A stretch of DNA of 64,000 nt from Pseudorhizobium endolithicum (GTDB taxonomy: Bacteria > Pseudomonadota > Alphaproteobacteria > Rhizobiales > Rhizobiaceae): contig NZ_CABFWF030000018.1 in the NCBI RefSeq assembly GCF_902153245.2, forward strand, positions 265,343 to 329,342. The letters run 5' to 3'. Below, one piece after another: positions 1-8,296 of this stretch (the first letter of the stretch is position 1; each line of letters begins with the position of its first letter). The position numbers and the translations under genes are program-made. The notes under the pieces were generated by a model. It made no database searches, was not told the origin of the DNA, and saw only the letters and a list, made by a program, of their open reading frames with translations.

Positions 1-90
1 GTCGGCACGTCAAACAGATGATCGTTTCTGTCCAGCGCCGCAAAAGAGGAGAGAACTTTTTCCGTCGTTGCGAGTTTTGGAATTCAAATC

Positions 91-109
91 GTCTACTGAT
101 GAAGTAGAC
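91..109. promoter_or_regulatory. Perfect 7-bp inverted repeat, possible operator
   Basis: The half-site GTCTACT at 91-97 is matched by AGTAGAC at 103-109 across a 5-nt spacer. It lies about 86 bp before the small membrane-protein start at 196 and upstream of the Rrf2 regulator. A dimeric regulator such as the neighbouring Rrf2 protein could bind here, but this is inferred from position and symmetry only. Confidence 0.4.
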
Positions 110-195
110 TAAGGCATTCTACATTGCAGTCAAAGTCAGACTTCGTGGCTCCCGGGGCATCCTGCCTGCAAGCCACTCCACGCGGAGATGATGAC

Positions 196-357
196 ATGAA
201 CGACGGCAAGAAGAAGATGAACACAGCCTGCGCCTGGGCTGCATTTCTTGGCTCCTATCTGCTCGTGTGGCTCGTGATTTCGATGCCGATGGAGCGCCAG
301 TCAGACGATCCGGCTGCACCGGCGGCCGTGATCGCCAGTCTCAGCGCGGGAAAATAG
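196..357 (+). CDS. Small single-pass membrane protein, hypothetical
   Basis: A 53-residue ORF. Start chosen at ATG 196 because a GGAG-like stretch (about 184-187) lies just upstream; an in-frame extension to 124 lacks such a site. The protein has a basic N terminus (NDGKKK), one hydrophobic segment at about residues 13-27 (AWAAFLGSYLLVWLVIS) and a polar, Ala/Pro-rich tail, so it is probably anchored in the inner membrane by one helix. It precedes the Rrf2 gene on the same strand. No family is recognised and no function is assigned. Confidence 0.5.
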   Translation: MNDGKKKMNTACAWAAFLGSYLLVWLVISMPMERQSDDPAAPAAVIASLSAGK

Positions 358-494
358 CAACTCTGGGGAAACCGGCGGCAGCCCGGGAGCAAGGAGTGCT
401 ACGATGTGTGGATTCACTGGCACTGGTCGAGCGCGGCGGCTATATGATGGGGAACCATTCTCTCTTGCGGCTGTCCGAAAGAAAGTTCCATTCC

Positions 495-953
495 ATGCTG
501 TCGATGAAAGGCAAGTACGGGCTGAAGGCGCTCTATCATCTTGCCGGACTACCTCCCGGGATCATGGCGCAATCCGTGGAAATCGCCGAGAAATACGCCA
601 TCTCCAAGAAATTCCTCGACGCGATCCTCGCGGATTTGCGGCACAGCGGCTTCGTGCAGACCCGAAAGGGACGCGGCGGAGGCTACTGTCTGACCCGCTC
701 CCCCGACACGATCATGGTCGGACACGTCCTGCGCGTCCTGGATGGCCCGCTTGCACCGATCCATTGCGCCAGCCGGACAGCCTATCACCGCTGCCGCGAC
801 TGCCCCAACGAGAATGCCTGCGCCGTTCGGCTCACCATGCTGGAAGTGCGCGAGGCGATCGCCGCGGTGCTGGACAACAAGTCTCTGACGGCCATGCGCC
901 AGATGGTGGAGGACGAGACGCCGGATATAAAGCAGGCTCTGGCCGTATCCTGA
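495..953 (+). CDS. Rrf2-family transcriptional regulator, probable Fe-S sensor
   Basis: A 152-residue protein of the Rrf2 family: an N-terminal winged helix (KGKYGLKALYHLA, then the recognition region ISKKFLDAILADLRHSGFVQTRKGRGGGY) followed by a cysteine cluster HC-x8-C-x2-C-x5-C at about residues 91-111. In Rrf2 proteins such as IscR, NsrR and RirA, cysteines at this place ligate an iron-sulfur cluster, so a redox, iron or sulfur signal is likely. ATG 495 and ATG 504 are both possible starts, as is ATG 444; none has a clear Shine-Dalgarno site. It lies 37 bp before the FAD/NAD(P) protein and the broken sulfonate-type ABC ATPase, which suggests it regulates them. Confidence 0.85.
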   Translation: MLSMKGKYGLKALYHLAGLPPGIMAQSVEIAEKYAISKKFLDAILADLRHSGFVQTRKGRGGGYCLTRSPDTIMVGHVLRVLDGPLAPIHCASRTAYHRCRDCPNENACAVRLTMLEVREAIAAVLDNKSLTAMRQMVEDETPDIKQALAVS

Positions 954-990
954 CCCCTTTCCTCCACCTCGCGATCCGGGAGGTGGAGAG

Positions 991-2349
991 ATGACGCTGC
1001 ATGTCACGATCATCGGCGGCGGGGCGAGCGGCACACTGGCGGCGGCGCATCTGCTTCAACGGCGGATAACCCCGCAGAGGCTGCGGATCACGATCGTCGA
1101 GGCTCGGAAGGATGTCGGCTGCGGCATAGCCTATTCCACCGACCAATCCTCCCACCTGCTCAACACGCGCGTCAACAACATGAGTGCGTTTCCGGATGAT
1201 CCGTCCCATTTCAGCCGGTGGCTGGAGCGGCAGGGGCTGGGCAGCGGCAACGACCTGGATTTCGTGCCTCGCAGGACCTATGGCCGCTATCTGGCGGACC
1301 TTGTCGCGCCGGAAGCCGATGCGGTTTCTGTGCCTCGACTGAGGATCCTGCATCAGGAATGCGTTGCGCTGCACGTTCATGAACACGGCGTCGAAGTGGG
1401 TTTGGCGGATGGCAGCGTGCTGCCGTCGCATTTCGCAATCCTGGCGACGGGCTTCTGCGGCGACGATCGCCGGACGTCCAGCCTGGAAAACCCGTGGGCC
1501 CGGCCGCTGGATCGCGATCCGGCCGAACCCGTGGTGCTCGTCGGCACCGGACTGACCATGATCGACATGGTCCTGTCCCTGCTGGAGGCCGGCCAGACCG
1601 GCACCATCCAAGCGATCTCCAGGCGCGGACTGCTGCCGCAATCGCACAAGGTCACGAAGCCCTTGAAGCTTTCCGTCGCGGATATCCCCATCGGCTCAAG
1701 CCTCGGCTATATGCTGCACTGGCTCCGGACCACGATCCGGGCGCACGAGGCAGCAGGCGGAGACTGGCGGGACGTCATCGACGGATTGCGGCCCCACACG
1801 CAGCTCCTGTGGCGTCATCTTCCGCCGGAGAGCCGGCGCCGTTTCCTCCGGCATGCCTCGACCATCTGGGACACCCACCGCCACCGGATGCCGCCCTCCT
1901 CCGCCGCACGAATAGCCGAGGCTCAGGCGTCCGGACTGCTTCGCATCGTCAAGGGCCACTTTCAGAGGGCCGAGCGCACGGCATCCGGAACCACGGTGAC
2001 ATACCGCCCTTCCGGCTCCGAAGGATCGCTCACGCCCGAGGGTTCGCATGCGATCGACTGCCGCGGCTTCCGGCGGATTTCGCTCCCGACGCCCAACCGC
2101 CTGCTGCAGTCGCTCCTGGACAACGGAACTGCGCGGCTCGATCCTCTGACGCTGGGCCTGGACTTCGACCACCGGGATGCCCTGATCGACAATGAGGGAC
2201 AAAGCTCCCCGCGCATTTTCGGTGTGGGACCTGTTACGCGCGGCACCCATTTCGAGATCACCGCCGTCCCCGACATCCGCGTCCAGGCGGCACGCCTGGC
2301 GGAGCTGCTGCTGGGTTCGCCGGGCTTGTCGGTCTCCGCGACGGCCTGA
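991..2349 (+). CDS. FAD/NAD(P)-binding oxidoreductase-like protein
   Basis: A 452-residue protein beginning with a dinucleotide-binding Rossmann motif (IIGGGASGTLAAAHLL, residues 7-22), followed by an FAD-family region and a second nucleotide-binding segment (VVLVGTGLTMIDMVLSL, about residue 180). It resembles the 'FAD-NAD(P)-binding' family (PF13454 type), which in rhizobia and other soil bacteria is found with sulfonate, taurine or nitrate ABC transporters. The start at 991 has a strong GGAGG site. The gene sits between an Rrf2 regulator and an SsuB-like ATPase remnant, which fits a sulfur-acquisition role. The reaction and substrate are unknown. Confidence 0.8.
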   Translation: MTLHVTIIGGGASGTLAAAHLLQRRITPQRLRITIVEARKDVGCGIAYSTDQSSHLLNTRVNNMSAFPDDPSHFSRWLERQGLGSGNDLDFVPRRTYGRYLADLVAPEADAVSVPRLRILHQECVALHVHEHGVEVGLADGSVLPSHFAILATGFCGDDRRTSSLENPWARPLDRDPAEPVVLVGTGLTMIDMVLSLLEAGQTGTIQAISRRGLLPQSHKVTKPLKLSVADIPIGSSLGYMLHWLRTTIRAHEAAGGDWRDVIDGLRPHTQLLWRHLPPESRRRFLRHASTIWDTHRHRMPPSSAARIAEAQASGLLRIVKGHFQRAERTASGTTVTYRPSGSEGSLTPEGSHAIDCRGFRRISLPTPNRLLQSLLDNGTARLDPLTLGLDFDHRDALIDNEGQSSPRIFGVGPVTRGTHFEITAVPDIRVQAARLAELLLGSPGLSVSATA

Positions 2350-2421
2350 GCCACCGCCTCGGAAGAGAGGATGCGATTTCTCCTCTCTTCCGCCCTCCAC
2401 CGTCGTAAGCGGAGGCTAAGC

Positions 2422-3183
2422 ATGGAGACCCAAGCAAGCCGGCGCGGAGAGGTCTCGATACGGGAGCTTTCCAAGTACTTCGCCCTCAACGGCCGGGCCC
2501 TCAGCGTTCTGCGGGGCATCGATCTGGACGTCGAAAGCGGCCAGTGCGTGGCGATTGTCGGAGCCAGCGGCTCGGGCAAGACCACCTTGCTGCGTATCCT
2601 TGCGGGACTGGAAGCAGCCGATGCCGGCCAGGTCCTCGTCGACGGCGCTCCGATCGAGGGAGTCGGAGCGGAACGCGCCGTCATCTTCCAGGAGCCTCGC
2701 CTCCTGCCGTGGCTCACCGTCACCGGGGATGTCGCCTGCCCACTGGAGGTGCGCGGGGTTGCGGCGGACGACGCCCTGCAGCGGGCGCGCCGCTACATCC
2801 GGCTCGTCGGGCTTCTTGATTTCCAGAGGCCTATCCAGCCCAGTTGTCGGGAGGCATGGCTCAGCGCGTCGGGATCGCCCGTGCCCTCCCGGTACAGCCG
2901 GAACTCCTTCTGCTCGACGAGCCGCTCGGAGTACTCGATGCGATGACGAAGATGACGATGCAGGAGGAGCTTTCCGGATCTGCGCTGAGGAGCACGTGAC
3001 CATGGTCCTCGTCACCCATGACCTGGAGGAGGCGATCTACCTTGCCGACAAGGTGATGATCCTGCCGAAGCAGAAGGTCCCGCTCGCGTGATCGACGTCG
3101 ACCTGCCCCGGCCGCGGGATCGTGGGGACCCACTCTTCGTCTCGCTGCACCAGTCCCTTCTGGCCGAGTTCGGGCTGCATTAG
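2422..3183 (+). pseudogene. Frameshifted SsuB-like sulfonate/nitrate ABC transporter ATPase
   Basis: An ABC ATPase of the SsuB/TauB type is readable from ATG 2422 to the stop at 3181-3183, but only by changing frame three times. Walker A (GASGSGKTT) and the Q-loop (IFQEPRLLPW) are in the first frame to about 2830. The signature [15 protein letters not shown] and Walker [10 protein letters not shown] are in a second frame (about 2832-2975). The H-loop MVLVTHDLEEAIYLADKV is in a third, and the C-terminal VDLPRPRDR segment returns to the first frame near 3088. Each switch is a net loss of one base in a short G or C run. No permease or binding-protein gene follows. This is either a decayed gene or clustered assembly error. 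Confidence 0.85.
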
Positions 3184-3325
3184 CCGGACCAGGCGCAGCG
3201 GAGGGCGACGGTCTGCCCGGCGAGGAAGCCCCGGCTGCCCTACCCTCCGGCTTGCCGGCATGCTGGCCGGCATGCCGTTCATACCGGTTGGACAGGACGT
3301 AAGCTAATCCACCGCCGCAACCGGG

Positions 3326-4636
3326 CTAGGCGACGGCTCCGGCTGCCGTCTCCGCACTCTTCCTGATTGCCAGCGAGATCGCGAACACCGCGGCTGCAGC
3401 CAGCAGGAAGAAGCTCTCGCCGATTGCTAGGCGATTGTTGGAATTCGATGCTATGGTGATGAAGAAGAAGAGGCTCAGGCTGTAGAGATAGAGCATGACG
3501 CTCACCGGAATGACTCCGGTCGTCTTCGCCCTATAGATACGTCGCGCGGAGACCACAACGAAGGTGCCGAGCATCAGGGCGCCGAGCGCGCCGTGTCGCA
3601 CGAGGATCTCCAGATAGCCGTTGTGCAGCAGGCGATGGGCGACATCCGGATAGGGGCCCTGTAACCATTCGCGCTGCCAGAGATTGCCCCATCCGACCCA
3701 TGGCGCCGACCAGACCACGTGCAAGGAATTGGCCCAAAGCTTCAATCGGTCCCGCATGGAAGCCGGGGTCTCGGGATCCTTGATGGTGGAGTCCATCGCC
3801 TCCAGAAGCCCGTCATGCGCGAGCATGCGCTCGGAAAGCCATCCAGTAGCCTCGACCGTCGGGCCGGCCACGACGAGCACCTGGTCCTTGGCCGCAAACG
3901 CGGCAGCGCCCGCAACAATGGCCGTCATCACCAGGATCACCAGCCGCGACCGCGATAGAGGGAACAGGAGGAACAGCACCATCAATGCTCCCACCGGCAG
4001 CAGCGCCAGCCACACCCCTTTTGACTGTGCACCCAGAATGCCGAGCAGGCTCAATACGACAGCCGCCCACCCTGTCGCCGGAATGACGAGGGCCTTCCAT
4101 CCAAAGCAGCGGCCGCTTTCCCTGGCATGGAGCATCCAGCAGATGCTGGTGATCAGAAGCATTCCGCAGCCTATCGCGGCATGGATGGGGTTGTTGTGGA
4201 AGAGAGGGAAGACGCGCTCCCCCCGCGCAAAGGAGCCCCAGTCGATCGTCATCAGCAGGCCGGCAAGGCCGAGGGCAACCAGAAGGCTTGCTGTAGGGAA
4301 GATCCGACCCCGGGTCCGGTAGAGCGCCACACCGAGACCAGGGAAGAGGAGCGGGAACACGTATAGCCATTCGGATGTGCCGGATTCATCATATACGAGG
4401 ACCCCAACGAGGAACCGTATCAGCGCATATGCGGCCCAGAGCCAGCACAGGAGGGCCAGCCAGTCAGCGGCGACAAGGCGAAGATCCCGACGGCACCGGA
4501 TCAGCGTGAAACAGACGAGCGCAAGCGCGGCATAACGGTAGGCGTCCGTTTCCACGAGCATCGCCGAGGCCATGACGGCCCAGAGCAGCGTGAACAGCCA
4601 CGGCTGGAACCTGTCGGCGGCGGGCACGATCAACAC
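3326..4636 (-). CDS. O-antigen ligase/polymerase-like membrane protein
   Basis: A 436-residue protein with about ten to twelve hydrophobic segments and a large soluble loop in the C-terminal half (about residues 255-340). That loop precedes HRLLHNGYLEILVRHG, which matches the conserved histidine region of the O-antigen ligase (WaaL) and Wzy superfamily (PF04932). An Arg/His-bearing extracytoplasmic loop is typical of enzymes that transfer lipid-linked glycans to lipid A core or polymerise them. It would act at the periplasmic face of the inner membrane. It follows the family 25 glycosyltransferase gene by only 3 bp, so the two are probably co-transcribed. WaaL and Wzy cannot be told apart from sequence here. 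Confidence 0.75.
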   Translation of the reverse strand: MLIVPAADRFQPWLFTLLWAVMASAMLVETDAYRYAALALVCFTLIRCRRDLRLVAADWLALLCWLWAAYALIRFLVGVLVYDESGTSEWLYVFPLLFPGLGVALYRTRGRIFPTASLLVALGLAGLLMTIDWGSFARGERVFPLFHNNPIHAAIGCGMLLITSICWMLHARESGRCFGWKALVIPATGWAAVVLSLLGILGAQSKGVWLALLPVGALMVLFLLFPLSRSRLVILVMTAIVAGAAAFAAKDQVLVVAGPTVEATGWLSERMLAHDGLLEAMDSTIKDPETPASMRDRLKLWANSLHVVWSAPWVGWGNLWQREWLQGPYPDVAHRLLHNGYLEILVRHGALGALMLGTFVVVSARRIYRAKTTGVIPVSVMLYLYSLSLFFFITIASNSNNRLAIGESFFLLAAAAVFAISLAIRKSAETAAGAVA

Positions 4637-4639
4637 CGG

Positions 4640-5395
4640 TCAGGGCCTCCGAAGCGCGTAGAAAAGCCTGTCGAGATAATCCCGCGCCCGGATAAAATGG
4701 GTCGGGAAACGCTTCCACCAGACGAATTTCTTCGTCCGGTAGACGGCACGGCTGGCAATCGTGCTGGGAGGCCGTTTCGACCTTACGACGTCCTGCTCCA
4801 CGGTAAAGACTTCGGTTCCGGTCGCCCAACCGCGTTCCAGGGCGATATCGTAGGGATATTCCATGACCCTCATGCGCCCGAGCAGCTTGACGGCGCCGGG
4901 ACGCGTGACGAGATAGCACGCGGCGGAACCCATCGGACCATGAATGGCACGGCCAACATTGTCGCCGTATTCGCTCGACGCATAGCGCCTGAAGCCCACC
5001 ATCCGGTGGTTGAAGAATTTGATCACGTCTGCCTGCGGCACCGCCGCGAGTGCCGCAGCGGCCCGCTTCGGCAAGTCCGCGACCAGGCGTATGTCATCTT
5101 CTATGATGATTGCCGATTGCAGGCCGCTGTCCACGAACGTGGACAAAGCCTTGATGTGGCTCCGGTAGCAGCCATACTCGCCCGGCAGCATCCAGCGCCC
5201 GGTGTTGCGCTTGAACAACGGCTCATCCCAATCGACGCGATCCTTCTCGTCTACCGTCGCGCCGTCGAGCGCCTCGACCCGCTGCAGTTCGATCCCCAGA
5301 TCTGCCGCTTCCCGGCAGAGTTCGTCCCAACGATCGCGCGAACGATCCATGTTGATCGCGTATATTTTCATCGGGGCGTCATCGGCGCTGGTCAT
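4640..5395 (-). CDS. Glycosyltransferase family 25 protein (LPS-type)
   Basis: A 251-residue protein of glycosyltransferase family 25, which includes LPS galactosyltransferases such as LgtB and LpsA. Near the N terminus is KIYAINMDRSRDRWD, then GEYGCYRSHIKAL, the metal/sugar-nucleotide motif IIIEDDIRL and, further on, GSAACYLVTRPGAVKLL, the standard order for this family. It lacks a signal peptide and should act in the cytoplasm on a core or surface-polysaccharide acceptor. An alternative start is the ATG at 5371 (MKIYAIN). It is the upstream partner of the ligase-like gene and lies downstream of the YrbL-like gene on the same strand. Confidence 0.85.
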   Translation of the reverse strand: MTSADDAPMKIYAINMDRSRDRWDELCREAADLGIELQRVEALDGATVDEKDRVDWDEPLFKRNTGRWMLPGEYGCYRSHIKALSTFVDSGLQSAIIIEDDIRLVADLPKRAAAALAAVPQADVIKFFNHRMVGFRRYASSEYGDNVGRAIHGPMGSAACYLVTRPGAVKLLGRMRVMEYPYDIALERGWATGTEVFTVEQDVVRSKRPPSTIASRAVYRTKKFVWWKRFPTHFIRARDYLDRLFYALRRP

Positions 5396-5470
5396 CGGAG
5401 CTCATCAAAAACTTTGTCGGATGCAGGCAATGTCGCCATTCCTGATTCACCCGACCATTCTCGGCTACGG

Positions 5471-6112
5471 TCAGGTATTGATCGATGGCGTTTCTGCCGG
5501 ATCGGCCGCCGCCCGCAGGCGGGCCCGAAGCTTGTCGGCCTTTCGACGCTTGTCGTAGCGATTAAGCGACTGCGACCAACTCTTCAACGGTATCGCTGCA
5601 TTTTCTCCATAACCATCGATCAATACGATCCGGGGCTCGTTGTCGAGACGGTCAGAGAGGACCAGATTGCGGAAACTGAGATCGCTGGCCACGATCGGAC
5701 TTTGTTCAAGCCAGGTAAAAAAGTCATCCAGCAGCGAGAGCATTCTCCTGTCGAACCGGCGGGACGCTACGAGGTTCGCCAGAGTCGGTGCGATCTCTCC
5801 CCTGTAGGTCTCGCAGCGCACCACAAGTCCGGGCCCCATGTCCGTGCCGACCAGTCCGATCACCTCCTCCAGATGTGCGGACGCATGTCCCTCGACAGCG
5901 TACATGGCCACCTGCTCCTCGAAAACCCGCATGAAGTTCTTGAGATGGAAGAAACGACGGCGACGCCCGCGCAGAAAATCCCAGCGGGCCTTGTAGCGCT
6001 CCATCGCTTCGGGCCGCACGACTTTCACCAGAACCGATCTGTCTTGAGGATGCCTATACACAGCAGCGTTGTTGCCGGCGGCAACAGGCGCAGTGTCTTT
6101 CAGATGGATCAT
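5471..6112 (-). CDS. YrbL/PhoP-network-type kinase-fold protein
   Basis: A 213-residue protein of the YrbL family (PF10707), which has a minimal protein-kinase-like fold. The visible elements are a nucleotide-binding lysine region (SVLVKVVRPEAMERYKARW), a catalytic-loop equivalent (SDLSFRNLVLSD, with Asp and Asn in place) and a DFG-equivalent (IVLIDGYGEN). I chose ATG 6112 because a GGAG site stands 8 bp upstream; an ORF extension to 6172 has none. The same fold occurs in LPS core sugar kinases, so phosphorylation of a core sugar is a reasonable inference from its place beside a family 25 glycosyltransferase and a ligase-like gene. Confidence 0.75.
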   Translation of the reverse strand: MIHLKDTAPVAAGNNAAVYRHPQDRSVLVKVVRPEAMERYKARWDFLRGRRRRFFHLKNFMRVFEEQVAMYAVEGHASAHLEEVIGLVGTDMGPGLVVRCETYRGEIAPTLANLVASRRFDRRMLSLLDDFFTWLEQSPIVASDLSFRNLVLSDRLDNEPRIVLIDGYGENAAIPLKSWSQSLNRYDKRRKADKLRARLRAAADPAETPSINT

Positions 6113-6273
6113 AAAGATGCTCCGCCGGACGTCTCGTGGGAGGACAGGTTCCGATTTTCGACGCCGCCACATGGGCGGAACAGAATGAGGACGAAACCTG
6201 TCGCTTGCCCTTCATGACGGTTTTACGACGAAATTCAAGGTCTCGCCGCGACCGGCCGACGGCGAGCCGGCAA

Positions 6274-6498
6274 TCATGGGCCGTCGTCGTCCTGCTCCGG
6301 CTCCAGGAGGGCCACGAGTTCCGCCACGCGCGGGCCTGGGAGAGGCCTTCCTTCCTTCATCATCGCCTCGTCGCTGTTGATCCAGCCCCACGCTTCCGTC
6401 AGCTCCTGGACCGTCGCGCCGGTCGACGCAATTTCCGCGGCAAGCGTATCTCCTACCGGACCAAGCACCTGCCTGATCTCGCCTTTCGTGATCGTCAT
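6274..6498 (-). CDS. Small conserved hypothetical protein
   Basis: A 74-residue acidic, soluble protein starting at ATG 6498, preceded by an AGGAGG site six bases upstream, which marks it as a real gene. The sequence reads MTITKGEIRQVLGPVGD at the start and ends in an Asp-rich tail (EPEQDDDGP). The middle (ATVQELTEAWGWINSDE) looks helical. No family is recognised. It lies between the polysaccharide cluster and the orphan response regulator. Confidence 0.6.
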   Translation of the reverse strand: MTITKGEIRQVLGPVGDTLAAEIASTGATVQELTEAWGWINSDEAMMKEGRPLPGPRVAELVALLEPEQDDDGP

Positions 6499-6972
6499 GG
6501 ATAGCCTCCTGTTTTCGCGGGAAACATCGGGAAATATGGGTGCTGCCGCCCGGACGTCCACCACGGACCGGAATGACAATACGGGGTTTCGGGTGCGACG
6601 GCCCGACACAGGCTGAAACCTCCTCCGGCACAATGTCCTGAAACAGGCCGGAAAAGAGCGATGCTGACCGATACACATCCTTGGCGCTAACGAAACCGGC
6701 ACCGCAAAGGGACGAACCGCACACCTCCCCCCTACCGATCCGGACGGAGGGCGCTAGCTGTTCTTTCGCGGGATGATTGGGGACCGACCGATGTCGGCGG
6801 TTCGGCGTCGACCGCATTTTCGTCGAACTAGCTGACGAAGGATCACTCCTGATTCCGCGCGCGGTACTTTGTCCGGAGCAAACGTCGCGGGATCGATCGA
6901 GGCTGCGGCATCTTTCTGGCCGGAGCCAATTCTCGTCGGGCACCTTCGAGGATGTGAAGTGGAGCAGGCAAC
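6499..6972. other. Long divergent intergenic region
   Basis: About 470 bp between the small minus-strand gene and the response regulator contain no ORF with a convincing start. Both flanking genes begin from this region, so their promoters should be here, but I could not recognise a clear -35/-10 pair, an ECF-type GGAAC site or a strong inverted repeat. Confidence 0.5.
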
Positions 6973-7647
6973 ATGACAGTCATCCGCATAGCGGTCATCG
7001 ATACCCATCCGCTGTTTCGGGAGGGCGTAATCCGCAGTCTGGGGGATTGGCCCGGGTTCCACGTCGTCGCAGCGGGAGGATCGGGCAAAGAGGCGATCGC
7101 GATCGCAGAAGAGATTCGTCCGGATGTGATGCTGATCGACATCGCGATGCCGGAGAACAGTTCGGTGGTCGTCCCGAGCGTGCTGGCCCGGCTGCCGAGA
7201 ACCAAGATCATCATGATGGCCGCAGCCGAGGCGAACGAGGACATCGCGGAGGCTCTCCGGCACGGTGCCACGGGATATGTGCCGAAAGCCATCAGTTCGG
7301 AGGAACTGGTCGAAGTGCTCAGGACCGTAGCTGCGGGGGAGCATCCCGTCCGGCCCGAACTTCCGGCGACCGCGCCGGCGGCGGCTGCAGCGGGGCAGAT
7401 GCGCAGGAGCCCGCTGGAGCGGTTGACCCCGCGCGAATTCGAAGTCCTCAGCCTCGTCGCCTCCGGCCTCAGCAACAAGCGCATCGCCAACGCGCTCGAT
7501 CTGCATGAGAAGACGGTGAAGCATCACATGACGCGCATCTTCGCCAAGCTGAAGGTAACCAACCGCACGGAAGCCGCGCTTGCCGCACGCGAGGCCATGG
7601 TGACGTCGTCCGTCCCGGCGGAGGAGCCGGGCACGAACGCGATCTGA
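6973..7647 (+). CDS. NarL/FixJ-type response regulator with LuxR DNA-binding domain
   Basis: A 224-residue two-domain regulator. The receiver domain (about 4-120) carries the phospho-acceptor Asp56 in VMLIDIAMP and the conserved Lys in GYVPKAIS. An Ala-rich linker follows, then a LuxR-type helix-turn-helix (about 150-210) with the family signature LTPREFEVLSLVASGLSNKRIA and VKHHMTRIFAKL. One oddity is that the acidic pair that binds Mg2+ near the N terminus, usually Asp-Asp, reads Asp-Thr (VIDTHPLF). A GGAG site precedes ATG 6973. No histidine kinase is adjacent, so it is an orphan; neighbours suggest control of surface polysaccharide or osmotic genes, but this is unproven. Confidence 0.85.
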   Translation: MTVIRIAVIDTHPLFREGVIRSLGDWPGFHVVAAGGSGKEAIAIAEEIRPDVMLIDIAMPENSSVVVPSVLARLPRTKIIMMAAAEANEDIAEALRHGATGYVPKAISSEELVEVLRTVAAGEHPVRPELPATAPAAAAAGQMRRSPLERLTPREFEVLSLVASGLSNKRIANALDLHEKTVKHHMTRIFAKLKVTNRTEAALAAREAMVTSSVPAEEPGTNAI

Positions 7648-7728
7648 TCCATTGCGCCGCGGGCTGAGAGCCGTTGCCTCTGAGAGGAGCAAGCCTTTCA
7701 GGCGGCATCCGGGCCGTTGCGCCGATCG

Positions 7729-8226
7729 TTAGCCGCCCGAGCCGGGAACGGACATCAGCTCCGCCAGACGTGCCGCGGCTTCGGAAAGCCGCCTCCGCTC
7801 GTCGGCAGTCAGCCGCCCAAGATTGTCGAGGAAGAGTTCGGCGACGGGCTCCGGAGCACGCAATACCAGCGCCGCCCCCTCCTCCGTCAACCGGGTATGC
7901 ACGATCCTGCGATCGATCGCGGACCGATATCGCTCGATCAGTCCGCGCTCCTCCAAGTTGTCCAGGATCGTCACGGTGGTTGCCGGACTGATGTCTGCAT
8001 AGACCGAGAGGGTGGCGGACGTGACCTGGCCGAGTTCCACGATGCCTTTCATCAGGACGAGCTGGGCCGACGTCAGGCCGCATTTCTTGGCCAAGGCGCG
8101 TGACTGCAGGTCATGCGCACGCACGATTCTGCGTACAGCCTTCTCGATCATCCGCACCTCCGACGTCTGCAACCTTTGCTCACCAACCTCGTTTGCGAAA
8201 GTGCCCACTGCCTTGACCCAATCCAT
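7729..8226 (-). CDS. MarR-family transcriptional regulator of the NAGGN operon
   Basis: A 165-residue MarR-type regulator with the winged-helix core GLTSAQLVLMKGIVELGQVTS, recognition helix region SPATTVTILDNLEERGLIERY and the wing SAIDRRIVHTRLTEEG. It is divergent from the asnO-ngg-peptidase operon, 70 bp away. MarR genes next to NAGGN synthesis genes recur in proteobacteria, so it very likely senses a signal tied to osmotic stress or the dipeptide and binds in the shared promoter, where a short dyad is present at 8233-8245. Confidence 0.85.
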   Translation of the reverse strand: MDWVKAVGTFANEVGEQRLQTSEVRMIEKAVRRIVRAHDLQSRALAKKCGLTSAQLVLMKGIVELGQVTSATLSVYADISPATTVTILDNLEERGLIERYRSAIDRRIVHTRLTEEGAALVLRAPEPVAELFLDNLGRLTADERRRLSEAAARLAELMSVPGSGG

Positions 8227-8232
8227 TTGAAC

Positions 8233-8245
8233 TCTAACTATTAGA
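8233..8245. promoter_or_regulatory. Candidate MarR operator
   Basis: A perfect dyad TCTAA-CTA-TTAGA lies 7 bp before the start codon of the MarR gene and about 52 bp before the asnO start, in the only intergenic region of the divergent pair. Its size and symmetry suit a MarR dimer. No independent evidence for binding. Confidence 0.45.
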
Positions 8246-8296
8246 TGTAGAACAAAATCAGCGCAATCAAGTGAGAAGAAGGGATCGATAGAAACC

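Noticed and set aside
2555..3091. A separate intact gene inside the ABC ATPase region
   Set aside because: Only its last part (MVLVTHDLEEA) is meaningful and belongs to the frameshifted SsuB-like ATPase.
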